Below are positions 51,930 through 64,000 of a stretch of DNA of 64,000 nucleotides, one piece after another. The stretch is taken from positions 5,471,001-5,535,000 of the forward strand of contig CP114495.1 of NCBI GenBank assembly GCA_027186245.1, written 5' to 3'. Each line of letters begins with the position of its first letter. The first letter of the stretch is position 1. Position numbers and translations under genes: made by a program. This DNA comes from Coriaria nepalensis (taxonomy: Eukaryota; Streptophyta; Magnoliopsida; Cucurbitales; Coriariaceae). The notes beneath the pieces are model-generated. The model ran no database searches. It saw only the letters and a list, made by a program, of their open reading frames with translations, and was not told the DNA's origin.

Positions 51930-53890
51930 TGAAATGTTTTCAAATGATTCATTGACTTGAATAGACTCATTGAAATGATTTTAAGATTAAACAAACGCAC
52001 ACTTGCCTTGAATAAGTCATTGGCAAGTTATGCCCCACATCATGTTTAAAGTGCGTAAATAGAATTAGTTCGAATTGCTTTCTAATGATTCGTTGACTTG
52101 GATAGACTCATTGAAATGATTTCAAGGTTAAACAAATGCACACTTGCGTTCAATAATTCATCTGCATGTTATTCACGAACTTCATATTTAAAGTGTGAAA
52201 ATAGAATGAGTTCGAATTGCTTTTTAATGAATTATTGACATGAATAGACTCATTGAAATGATTTTAAGGTTAAACAAATGCACACTTTCCTTCAATAAGT
52301 CACTTGCAAGTTATGCACGCACATCATGTTTAAAGTGCGAAAATAGAATTCGTTCGAATTGTTTTCTAATGATTCATTGACTTGAATACACTCGTTGAAA
52401 TGATTTTAAGGTTAAACAAATGCACACTTGCTTTTAATAAGTCACTTGCAATTTATGCATGAACTTCTTGTTTAAAGTGCGAATATAGAATTCGTTTGAA
52501 ATGTTTTCAAATGATTCATTGACTTGAATAGACTCATTGAAATAATTTTAAGGTTAAACAATTGCACACTTGCCTTCAATAAGTCACTGGCATGTTATAC
52601 ACGCACATCATGTTTAAAGTGAGAAAATAGAATTAGTTCGAATTGCTTTTTTAAGAATCATTGACTTGAATAGACTCATTGAAATGATTTTAATGTTAAA
52701 CAAATGCTCACTTATCTTTAATAAGTCATTTGCAAGTTATGCACGAACTTTATGTTTAAATTGCGAAAATAGAATTCATTCGAATTATTTTCTACTGATT
52801 CATTGACTTGAATAGACTCATTGAAATGATTTTAAGGTAGAACAAATGCACACTTTCCTTCAATAAGTCACTTGCGAGTTATGCATTGACTTCTTGTTTA
52901 AAGTGCGAATATAGAATTAGTTTGAAATGTTTTCAAATGATTCATTTACTTGAATAGACTCATTAAAATGATTTAAATGTTAAACAAATGCTCACTTACC
53001 TTCAATAAGTCACTTGTAAGTTATGCACGAACTTCATGTTTAAAGTGCGAAAATAGAGTTCGTTTGAATTATTTTCTACCGATTCATTGACTTCAATAGG
53101 CTCATTGAAATGATTTTAAGGTTAAACAAATGCTCACTTATCTTTAATAAGTCACTTGCACGTCATGCATGAACTTCATGTTTAAAGTGCGAATATAGAA
53201 TTCGTTTGAAATGTTTTCAAATTATTCATTGGCTTGAATAGATTCATTGAAATGATTTTAATATTAAACAAATGCTCACTTGCCTTCAATAAGTCACTGG
53301 CAAGTTATGCACGCACATCATGTTTAAAGTGCGAAAATAGAATTAGTTCGAATTGCTTTCTAATGAATCATTGACTTGAATAGACTCATTGAAATGATTT
53401 TAATGTTAAAAAAGGCACACTTACCTTCAATAAGTCACTTGCAAGTTATGCACAAACTTCATGTTTAAATTGCTTGAATAGAATTCGTTCGAATTGTTTT
53501 CTAATGATTCATTGACTTGAATAGACTTGTTGAAATGATTTTAAGGTTAAACAAATGCACACTTGCCTTTAAATAAGTCACTTGTAGGTTATGCATGAAC
53601 TTCTTGTTTAAAGTGCGAAAATAGAATTCGTTTGAAATGTTTTCAAATGATTCATTGACTTGAATAGACTCATTGAAATGATTTTAAGGTCAAACAAATG
53701 CACACTTGCCTTCAATAAGTCACTTGCAAGTTATGCATGAACTTCGTGTTTAAGGTGCGAGTATAGAATTCGTTTGAAATGTTTTCAAATGATTCATTGA
53801 CTTGAATAGACTCATTGAAATGATTTTAAGGTTAAACAAACGCACACTTGCCGTCAATAAGTCATTGGCAAGTTATGCCCCACATCATGT
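51930..53890 (+). repeat. Satellite block C, also at about 44410-46370 and 59310-61265
   Basis: The marker GCACACTTTCC occurs at 44761, 52280 and 59656, and GCCTTTAAATAAG at 46046, 53565 and 60941. This gives spacings of 7519 and 7376 bp, about 53 and 52 monomers. The block therefore recurs three times with different spacer content. After 53890 the sequence instead repeats 51480 onward at a 2412-bp (17-monomer) offset. Confidence 0.8.
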
Positions 53891-56199
53891 TTAAAGCGCG
53901 TAAATAGAATTAGTTCGAATTGCTTTCTAATGATTCATTGACTTGGATAGACTAATTGAAATGATTTCAAGGTTAAACAAATGCACACTTGCGTTCAATA
54001 AGTCATCTGCATGTTATTCACGAACTTCATATTTAAAGTGCGAAAATAGAATGAGTTCGAATTACTTTTTAATGAATTATTGACTTGAATAGACTCATTG
54101 AAATGATTTTAAGGTTAAACAAATGCACACTTGCCTTCAGTAAGTCATTGGCAAGTTATGCACGCACATCATGTTTAAAGTGCGAAAATAGAATTCGTTC
54201 GAATTGTTTTCTAATGATTCATTGACTTGAATAGACTTGTTGAAATGATTTTAAGGTTAAACAAATGCACACTTGCCGTTAATAAGTCACTTGCAATTTA
54301 TGCATGAACTTCTTGTTTAAAGTGCGAATATAGAATTCGTTTGAAATGTTTTCAAATGATTCATTGACTTGAATAGACTCATTGAAATGATTTTAAGATT
54401 AAACAAACGCACACTTGCCTTGAATAAGTCATTGGCAAGTTATGCCCCACATCATGTTTAAAGTGCGTAAATAGAATTAGTTCGAATTGCTTTCTAATGA
54501 TTCGTTGACTTGGATAGACTCATTGAAATGATTTCAAGGTTAAACAAATGCACACTTGCGTTCAATAATTCATCTGCATGTTATTCACGAACTTCATATT
54601 TAAAGTGTGAAAATTGAATGAGTTCGAATTGCTTTTTAATGAATTATTGACATGAATAGACTCATTGAAATGATTTTAAGGTTAAACAAATGCACACTTG
54701 CCTTCAGTAAGTCATTGGCAAGTTATGCCCGCACATCATGTTTAAAGTGCGAAAATAGAATTCGTTCGAATTGTTTTCTAATGATTCATTGACTTGAATA
54801 GACTCGTTGAAATGATTTTAAGGTTAAACAAATGCACACTTGCTTTTAATAAGTCACTTGCAATTTATGCATGAACTTCTTGTTTAAAGTGCGAATATAG
54901 AATTCGTTTGAAATGTTTTCAAATGATTCATTGACTTGAATAGACTCATTGAAATAATTTTAAGGTTAAACAATTGCACACTTGCCTTCAATAAGTCACT
55001 GGCATGTTATACACGCACATCATGTTTAAAGTGAGAAAATAGAATTAGTTCGAATTGCTTTTTTAAGAATCATTGACTTGAATAGACTCATTGAAATGAT
55101 TTTAATGTTAAACAAATGCTCACTTATCTTTAATAAGTCATTTGCAAGTTATGCACGAACTTTATGTTTAAATTGCGAAAATAGAATTCATTCGAATTAT
55201 TTTCTACTGATTCATTGACTTGAATAGACTCATTGAAATGATTTTAAGGTAGAACAAATGCACACTTTCCTTCAATAAGTCACTTGCGAGTTATGCATTG
55301 ACTTCTTGTTTAAAGTGCGAATATAGAATTAGTTTGAAATGTTTTCAAATGATTCATTTACTTGAATAGACTCATTAAAATGATTTAAATGTTAAACAAA
55401 TGCTCACTTACCTTCAATAAGTCACTTGTAAGTTATGCACGAACTTCATGTTTAAAGTGTGAAAATAGAGTTCGTTTGAATTATTTTCTACCGATTCATT
55501 GACTTGAATAGACTCATTGAAATGATTTTAAGGTTAAACAAATGCTCACTTATCTTTAATAAGTCACTTGCACGTCATGCATGAACTTCATGTTTAAAGT
55601 GCGAATATAGAATTCGTTTGAAATGTTTTCAAATTATTCATTGGCTTGAATAGATTCATTGAAATGATTTTAATATTAAACAAATGCTCACTTGCCTTCA
55701 ATAAGTCACTGGCAAGTTATGCACGCACATCATGTTTAAAGTGCGAAAATAGAATTAGTTCGAATTGCTTTCTAATGAATCATTGACTTGAATAGACTCA
55801 TTGAAATGATTTTAATGTTAAAAAAGGCACACTTACCTTCAATAAGTCACTTGCAAGTTATGCACAAACTTCATGTTTAAATTGCTTGAATAGAATTCGT
55901 TCGAATTGTTTTCTAATGATTCCTTGACTTGAATAGACTCATTGAAAAGATTTTAAGGTTAAACAAATGCACACTTGCCTTCAATAAGTCACTTGTAGGT
56001 TATGCATGAACTTCCTGTTTAAAGTGCAAATATATAATTCGTTTGAAATGTTTTCAAATGATTCATTGACTTGAATAGACTCATTGAAATGATTTTAAGG
56101 TCAAACAAATGCACGCTTGCCTTCAATAAGTCACTTGCAAGTTATGCATGAACTTCGTGTTTAAGGTGCGAGTATAGAATTCGTTTGAAATGTTTTCAA

Positions 56200-59100
56200 A
56201 TGATTCATTGACTTGAATAGACTCATTGAAATGATTTTAAGATTAAACAAACGCACACTTGCCTTGAATAAGTCATTGGCAAGTTATGCCCCACATCATG
56301 TTTAAAGTGCGTAAATAGAATTAGTTCGAATTGCTTTCTAATGATTCATTGACTTGGATAGACTCATTGAAATGATTTCAAGGTTAAACAAATGCACACT
56401 TGCGTTCAATAATTCATCTGCATGTTATTCACGAACTTCATATTTAAAGTGTGAAAATAGAATGAGTTCGAATTGCTTTTTAATGAATTATTGACATGAA
56501 TAGACTCATTGAAATGATTTTAAGGTTAAACAAATGCACACTTTCCTTCAATAAGTCACTTGCAAGTTATGCACGCACATCATGTTTAAAGTGCGAAAAT
56601 AGAATTCGTTCGAATTGTTTTCTAATGATTCATTGACTTGAATACACTCGTTGAAATGATTTTAAGGTTAAACAAATGCACACTTGCTTTTAATAAGTCA
56701 CTTGCAATTTATGCATGAACTTCTTGTTTAAAGTGCGAATATAGAATTCGTTTGAAATGTTTTCAAATGATTCATTGACTTGAATAGACTCATTGAAATA
56801 ATTTTAAGGTTAAACAATTGCACACTTGCCTTCAATAAGTCACTGGCATGTTATACACGCACATCATGTTTAAAGTGAGAAAATAGAATTAGTTCGAATT
56901 GCTTTTTTAAGAATCATTGACTTGAATAGACTCATTGAAATGATTTTAATGTTAAACAAATGCTCACTTATCTTTAATAAGTCATTTGCAAGTTATGCAC
57001 GAACTTTATGTTTAAATTGCGAAAATAGAATTCATTCGAATTATTTTCTACTGATTCATTGACTTGAATAGACTCATTGAAATGATTTTAAGGTAGAACA
57101 AATGCACACTTTCCTTCAATAAGTCACTTGCGAGTTATGCATTGACTTCTTGTTTAAAGTGCGAATATAGAATTAGTTTGAAATGTTTTCAAATGATTCA
57201 TTTACTTGAATAGACTCATTAAAATGATTTAAATGTTAAACAAATGCTCACTTACCTTCAATAAGTCACTTGTAAGTTATGCACGAACTTCATGTTTAAA
57301 GTGTGAAAATAGAGTTCGTTTGAATTATTTTCTACCGATTCATTGACTTGAATAGACTCATTGAAATGATTTTAAGGTTAAACAAATGCTCACTTATCTT
57401 TAATAAGTCACTTGCAAGTTATGCATGAATTTCATGTTTAAAGTGCGAATATAGAATTGGTTTGAAATATTTTCAAATGATTCATTGGCTTGAATAGATT
57501 CATTGAAATGATTATAAAGTTAAACAAATGCTCACTTGCCTTCGATAAGTCACTTGCAAGTTATGCACGCACATCATGTTTAAAGTGCGAAAATAGAATT
57601 AGTTCGAATTGCTTTCTAATGAATCATTGATCTGAATAGACTCATTGAAATATTTTAATGTTAAACAAAGGCTCACTTACCTTCAATAAGTCACTTGCAA
57701 GTCATGCACAAACTTCATGTTTAAATTGCTTGAATAGAATTCGTTCGAATTGTTTTCTAATGATTCCTTGACTTGAATAGACTCATTGAAAAGATTTTAA
57801 GGTTAAACAAATGCACACTTGCCTTCAATAAGTCACTTGTAGGTTATGCATGAACTTCCTGTTTAAAGTGCAAATATATAATTCGTTTGAAATGTTTTCA
57901 AATGATTCATTGACTTGAATAGACTCATTGAAATGATTTTAAGGTCAAACAAATGCACGCTTGCCTTCAATAAGTCACTTGCAAGTTATGCATGAACTTC
58001 GTGTTTAAGGTGCGAGTATAGAATTCGTTTGAAATGTTTTCAAATGATTCATTGACTTGAATAGACTCATTGAAATGATTTTAAGATTAAACAAACGCAC
58101 ACTTGCCTTGAATAAGTCATTGGCAAGTTATGCCCCACATCATGTTTAAAGTGCGTAAATAGAATTAGTTCGAATTGCTTTCTAATGATTCATTGACTTG
58201 GATAGACTCATTGAAATGATTTCAAGGTTAAACAAATGCACACTTGCGTTCAATAAGTCACTTGCATATTAGTCACGAACTTCATATTTAAAGTGTGAAA
58301 ATAGAATGAGTTCGAATTGCTTTTTAATGAATTATTGACTTGAATAGACTCATTGAAATGATTTTAAGGTAGAACAAATGCACACTTTCCTTCAATAAGT
58401 CACTTGCAAGTTATGCCTTGACTTCTTGTTTAAAATGCGAATATAGAATTCGTTTGAAATGTTTTCAAATGATTCATTTACATGAATAGACTCATTAAAA
58501 TGATTTTAATGTTAAACAAATGCTCACTTACCTTTAATAAGTCACTTGTAAGTTATGCACGAACTTCATGTTTAAAGTGCGAAAATAGAGTTCGTTTGAA
58601 TTATTTTCTACCGATTCATTGACTTCAATAGGCTCATTGAAATGATTTTAAGGTTAAACAAATGCTCACTTATCTTTAATAAGTCACTTGCACGTCATGC
58701 ATGAACTTCATGTTTAAAGTGCGAATATAGAATTCGTTTGAAATGTTTTCAAATTATTCATTGGCTTGAATAGATTCATTGAAATGATTTTAATATTAAA
58801 CAAATGCTCACTTGCCTTCAATAAGTCACTGGCAAGTTATGCACGCACATCATGTTTAAAGTGCGAAAATAGAATTAGTTCGAATTGCTTTCTAATGAAT
58901 CATTGACTTGAATAGACTCATTGAAATGATTTTAATGTTAAAAAAGGCACACTTACCTTCAATAAGTCACTTGCAAGTTATGCACAAACTTCATGTTTAA
59001 ATTGCTTGAATAGAATTCGTTCGAATTGTTTTCTAATGATTCCTTGACTTGAATAGACTCATTGAAAAGATTTTAAGGTTAAACAAATGCACACTTGCCT

Positions 59101-59310
59101 TCAATAAGTCACTTGTAAGTTATGCATGAACTTCCTGTTTAAAGTGTGAAAATAGAGTTCGTTTGAATTATTTTCTACCGATTCATTGACTTGAATACAC
59201 TCATTGAAATGATTTTAAGGTCAAACAAATGCACACATGCCTTCAATAAGTCACTTGCAAGTTATGCATGAACTTCGTGTTTAAGGTGCGAGTATAGAAT
59301 TCGTTTGAAA
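56200..59310 (+). repeat. 3120-bp (22-monomer) block repeated from about 59320
   Basis: GCACACTTTCC at 56536 and 59656, and the AGAGTTCGTTTGAATTATTT region near 57311 and 60431, recur 3120 bp apart with intervening variants in the same order. Beyond that the copies drift onto other block types, showing the mosaic structure. Confidence 0.72.
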
Positions 59311-62300
59311 TGTTTTCAAATGATTCATTGACTTGAATAGACTCATTGAAATGATTTTAAGATTAAACAAACGCACACTTGCCTTGAATAAGTCATTGGC
59401 AAGTTATGCCCCACATCATGTTTAAAGTGCGTAAATAGAATTAGTTCGAATTGCTTTCTAATGATTCATTGACTTGGATAGACTCATTGAAATGATTTCA
59501 AGGTTAAACAAATGCACACTTGCGTTCAATAATTCATCTGCATGTTATTCACGAACTTCATATTTAAAGTGTGAAAATAGAATGAGTTCGAATTGCTTTT
59601 TAATGAATTATTGACATGAATAGACTCATTGAAATGATTTTAAGGTTAAACAAATGCACACTTTCCTTCAATAAGTCACTTGCAAGTTATGCACGCACAT
59701 CATGTTTAAAGTGCGAAAATAGAATTCGTTCGAATTGTTTTCTAATGATTCATTGACTTGAATACACTCGTTGAAATGATTTTAAGGTTAAACAAATGCA
59801 CACTTGCTTTTAATAAGTCACTTGCAATTTATGCATGAACTTCTTGTTTAAAGTGCGAATATAGAATTCGTTTGAAATGTTTTCAAATGATTCATTGACT
59901 TGAATAGACTCATTGAAATAATTTTAAGGTTAAACAATTGCACACTTGCCTTCAATAAGTCACTGGCATGTTATACACGCACATCATGTTTAAAGTGAGA
60001 AAATAGAATTAGTTCGAATTGCTTTTTTAAGAATCATTGACTTGAATAGACTCATTGAAATGATTTTAATGTTAAACAAATGCTCACTTATCTTTAATAA
60101 GTCATTTGCAAGTTATGCACGAACTTTATGTTTAAATTGCGAAAATAGAATTCATTCGAATTATTTTCTACTGATTCATTGACTTGAATAGACTCATTGA
60201 AATGATTTTAAGGTAGAACAAATGCACACTTTCCTTCAATAAGTCACTTGCGAGTTATGCATTGACTTCTTGTTTAAAGTGCGAATATAGAATTAGTTTG
60301 AAATGTTTTCAAATGATTCATTTACTTGAATAGACTCATTAAAATGATTTAAATGTTAAACAAATGCTCACTTACCTTCAATAAGTCACTTGTAAGTTAT
60401 GCACGAACTTCATGTTTAAAGTGCGAAAATAGAGTTCGTTTGAATTATTTTCTACCGATTCATTGACTTCAATAGGCTCATTGAAATGATTTTAAGGTTA
60501 AACAAATGCTCACTTATCTTTAATAAGTCACTTGCACGTCATGCATGAACTTCATGTTTAAAGTGCGAATATAGAATTCGTTTGAAATGTTTTCAAATTA
60601 TTCATTGGCTTGAATAGATTCATTGAAATGATTTTAATATTAAACAAATGCTCACTTGCCTTCAATAAGTCACTGGCAAGTTATGCACGCACATCATGTT
60701 TAAAGTGCGAAAATAGAATTAGTTCGAATTGCTTTCTAATGAATCATTGACTTGAATAGACTCATTGAAATGATTTTAATGTTAAAAAAGGCACACTTAC
60801 CTTCAATAAGTCACTTGCAAGTTATGCACAAACTTCATGTTTAAATTGCTTGAATAGAATTCGTTCGAATTGTTTTCTAATGATTCATTGACTTGAATAG
60901 ACTTGTTGAAATGATTTTAAGGTTAAACAAATGCACACTTGCCTTTAAATAAGTCACTTGTAGGTTATGCATGAACTTCTTGTTTAAAGTGCGAAAATAG
61001 AATTCGTTTGAAATGTTTTCAAATGATTCATTGACTTGAATAGACTCATTGAAATGATTTTAAGGTCAAACAAATGCACACTTGCCTTCAATAAGTCACT
61101 TGCAAGTTATGCATGAACTTCGTGTTTAAGGTGCGAGTATAGAATTTGTTTGAAATGTTTTCAAATGATTCATTGACTTGAATAAACTCATTGAAATGAT
61201 TTTAAGGTTAAACAAACGCACACTTGCCGTCAATAAGTCATTGGCAAGTTATGCCCCACATCATGTTTAAAGTGTAGAAATAGAATTAGTTCGAATTGTT
61301 TTCTAATGATTCATTGAGTTGGATAGACTCATTGAAATGATTTCAAGGTTAAACAAATGCACACTTGCGTTCAATAAGTCACTTGCATGTTATTCACGAA
61401 CTTCATATTTAACGTGTGAAAATAGAATGAGTTCGAATTGCTTTTTAATGAATTATTGACATGAATAGACTCATTGAAATGATTTTTAGGTTAAACAAAT
61501 GCACACTTGCCTTCAGTAAGTCATTGGCAAGTTATGCACGCACATCATGTTTAAAGTGCGAAAATAGAATTCGTTCGAATTGTTTTCTAATGATTCATTG
61601 ACTTGAATAGACTCGTTGAAATGATTTTAAGGTTAAACAAATGCACACTTGCTTTTAATAAGTCACTTGCAATTTATGCATGAACTTCTTGTTTAAAGTG
61701 CGAATATAGAATTCGTTTGAAATGTTTTCAAATGATTCATTGACTTGAATAGACTCATTGAAATAATTTTAAGGTTAAACAATTGCACACTTGCCTTCAA
61801 TAAGTCACTGGCAAGTTAAGCACGCACATCATGTTTAAAATGCGAAAATAGAATTAGTGCGAATTGCTTTCTAATGAATCATTGACTTGAATAGACTCAT
61901 TCAAATAATTTTAAGGTTACACAAGTGCGCACTAGCCTTTAATAAGTAATTTGCAAGTTATGCACGAACTTCGTGCTCCAAGTACGAAAATAGAATTCTG
62001 TCGAATTGCTTTATAATGATGCATTGACTTGAAGATACTCATTGAAATGATTTTAAGGTTAAACAAAAGTGCACTTGCCTTTAATAAGTAATTTGCAAAT
62101 TATGCATGAACTTCTGGTTTAAAGTGCGAATATAGAATTCGTTCGAAATGTTTTCAAATGATTCATTTACTTGAATAGACTCATTAAAATGATTTTAATG
62201 TTAAACAAATGCTCACTTACCTTCAATAAGTCACTTGCAAGTTATGCACGACCTTCATGTTTAAAGTGCGAAAATAGAGTTCGTTTGAATTATTTTCTAC

Positions 62301-64000
62301 CGATTCATTGACTTGAATAGACTCATTGAAATGATTTTAAGGTTAAACAAATGCTCACTTATCTTTAATAAGTCACTTGCAAGTTATGCATGAACTTCAT
62401 ATTTAAATTGCGAATATAGAATTCATTTGAAAGATTTTCAAATGATTCATTGGCCTGAATAGATTCATTGAAATGATTTTAAAGTTAAACAAATGCTCAC
62501 TTGCCTTCAATAAGTCACTGGCAAGTTATGCACGCACATCATGTTTAAAGTGCGAAAATAGAATTATTTCGAATTGCTTTCTAATGAATCATTGACCTGA
62601 ATAGACTCATTGAAATGATTTTATTGTTAAACAAAGCCTCACTTACCTTCAATGAGTCACTTGCAAGTTATGCACAAACTTCATGTTTAAATTGCTTGAA
62701 TAGAATTCGTTCAAATTGTTTTCTAATGATTCATTGACTTGAATAGACTCATTGAAAAGATTTTAAGGTTAAACAAATGCACAGTTGCCTTCAATAAGTC
62801 ACTTGTAGGTTATGCCTGAACTTCTTGTTTAAAGTGCGAATATACAATTCGTTTGAAATGTTTTCAGATGATTCATTGACTTGAATAGACTCATTGAAAT
62901 AATTTTAAGGTCAAACAAATGAATACTTGCCTTCAATAAGTAACTTGCAAGTTATGCACGAACTTCGTGTTTAAGGTGCGAGTATAGAATTCGTTTGAAA
63001 TGTTTTCAAATGATTCATTGACTTGAATAGACTCATTAAAATGATTTTAAGATTAAACAAACGCACACTTGCCTTCAATAAGTCATTGGCAAGTTATGCC
63101 CCACATCATGTTTAAAGTGCGAATATAGAATTCGTTTGAAATATTTTCAAATGATTCATTGGCTTGAATAGATTCATTGAAATGATTTTAAAGTTAAACA
63201 AATGCTCACTTGCCTTCGATAAGTCACTGGCAAGTTATGCACGCACATCGTGTTTAAAGTGCAAAAATAGAATTAGTTCGAATTGCTTTCTAATGAATCA
63301 TTGACCTGAATAGACACATTGAAATGATTTTAATATTAAACAAAGGCTCACTTACCTTCAATAATTCACTTGCAAGTCATGCACAAACTTCATGTTTAAA
63401 TTGCTTGAATAGAATTCGTTCAAATTGTTTTCTAATGATTCATTGACTTGAATAGACTCATTGAAAAGATTTTAAGGTTAAACAAATGCACAGTTGCCTT
63501 CAATAAGTCACTTGTAGGTTATGCATGAACTTCTTGTTTAAGGTGCGAGTATAGAATTCGTTTGAAATGTTTTCAAATGATTCATTGACTTGAATAGACT
63601 CATTGAAATGATTTTAAGATTAAACAAACGCACACTTGCCTTGAATAAGTCATTGGCAAGTTATGCCCCACATCATGTTTAAAGTGCGTAAATAGAATTA
63701 GTTCGAATTGCTTTCTAATGATTCATTGACTTGGATAGACTCATTGAAATGATTTCAAGGTTAAACAAATGCACACTTGCGTTCAATAATTCATCTGCAT
63801 GTTATTCACGAACTTCATATTTAAAGTGTGAAAATTGAATGAGTTCGAATTGCTTTTTAATGAATTATTGACATGAATAGACTCATTGAAATGATTTTAA
63901 GGTTAAACAAATGCACACTTGCCTTCAGTAAGTCATTGGCAAGTTATGCCCGCACATCATGTTTAAAGTGCGAAAATAGAATTCGTTCGAATTGTTTTCT

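Larger units (their letters stand above)
20371..64000 (+). repeat. ~142-bp tandem satellite array, ~300 monomers, open at the right end
   Basis: From about 20371 to the window end every ~142 bp repeats the same unit. Conserved blocks are CATTGACTTGAATAGACTCA, GAAATGATTTTAAGGTTAAA, CAAATGCACACTTGCCTT, AATAAGTCACTTGCAAGTTA and TGCATGAACTTCGTGTTTAA, then AAAGTGCGAA and AGAATTCG. For example, CATTGACTTG recurs at 56064 and 56206. All monomers seen are in the same orientation and no transposon or gene interrupts the ~43.6 kb. Many monomers contain an EcoRI site (GAATTC). Since 142 is not a multiple of three, long frames cannot persist. Satellites of this size and length are typical of plant centromeres, pericentromeres, subtelomeres and knobs; which applies here is not shown by the sequence. 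Confidence 0.97.

Noticed and set aside
20371..64000. CRISPR-like array
   Set aside because: The whole unit repeats with no unique spacers, and the setting is clearly a plant nuclear genome. It is a satellite.
20371..64000. CENP-B box in the satellite
   Set aside because: The short dyads contain TTCG but nothing fits the spaced CENP-B consensus, so no such call is made.

Overview
The window looks like nuclear DNA of a flowering plant, probably a eudicot. It holds one intron-rich gene with plant splice sites, plant-type Ty3/gypsy retroelement remains, AT-rich intergenic DNA and a very large tandem satellite. The species cannot be named from the sequence alone.

Layout. (1) 529-5499, minus strand: one apparently intact 13-exon gene encoding a 575-residue membrane-anchored FHA + PP2C protein, recognisable as kinase-associated protein phosphatase (KAPP). 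(2) 5500-6104: short AT-rich upstream region with two adjacent inverted repeats. (3) 6105 to about 12005, plus strand: an old, nearly full-length but dead Ty3/gypsy element (gag, protease, RT/RNase H, integrase, polypurine tract, 3' LTR). Its 5' LTR keeps only the first ~375 bp. The integrase-side reading frame runs on into the 3' LTR, which recalls CRM-type chromoviruses. (4) 12006-17070: AT-rich intergenic DNA without a convincing gene. (5) About 17080-18287: LTR-like sequence. (6) About 18290-19790, minus strand: the 3' end of a second, much decayed Ty3/gypsy element (end of pol, a 46-47 bp minisatellite, a G-rich polypurine tract and an LTR). (7) About 20371 to the window end: ~43.6 kb of an uninterrupted, uniformly oriented satellite with a ~142 bp monomer, roughly 300 copies, continuing past the window.

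The satellite is the main object of interest. Its left edge is made of diverged and truncated monomers. A 6-monomer higher-order repeat (about 852 bp) occurs three times near 24.3-26.9 kb. From about 37 kb rightwards the array is a mosaic of multi-kilobase near-identical blocks. The spacings I measured (851, 2412, 3120, 7376, 7519, 8653 and 14895 bp) are all close to integer multiples of 142 bp, as expected from in-register unequal exchange. The arrangement (gene, decayed retroelements, degenerate satellite, homogenised satellite) reads as a transition from gene-bearing chromatin into a centromeric, pericentromeric or knob-like block. Which of these it is cannot be decided from sequence alone.

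Only the phosphatase gene appears functional. All coordinates, splice junctions and offsets were worked out by eye; no alignment or database search was run.
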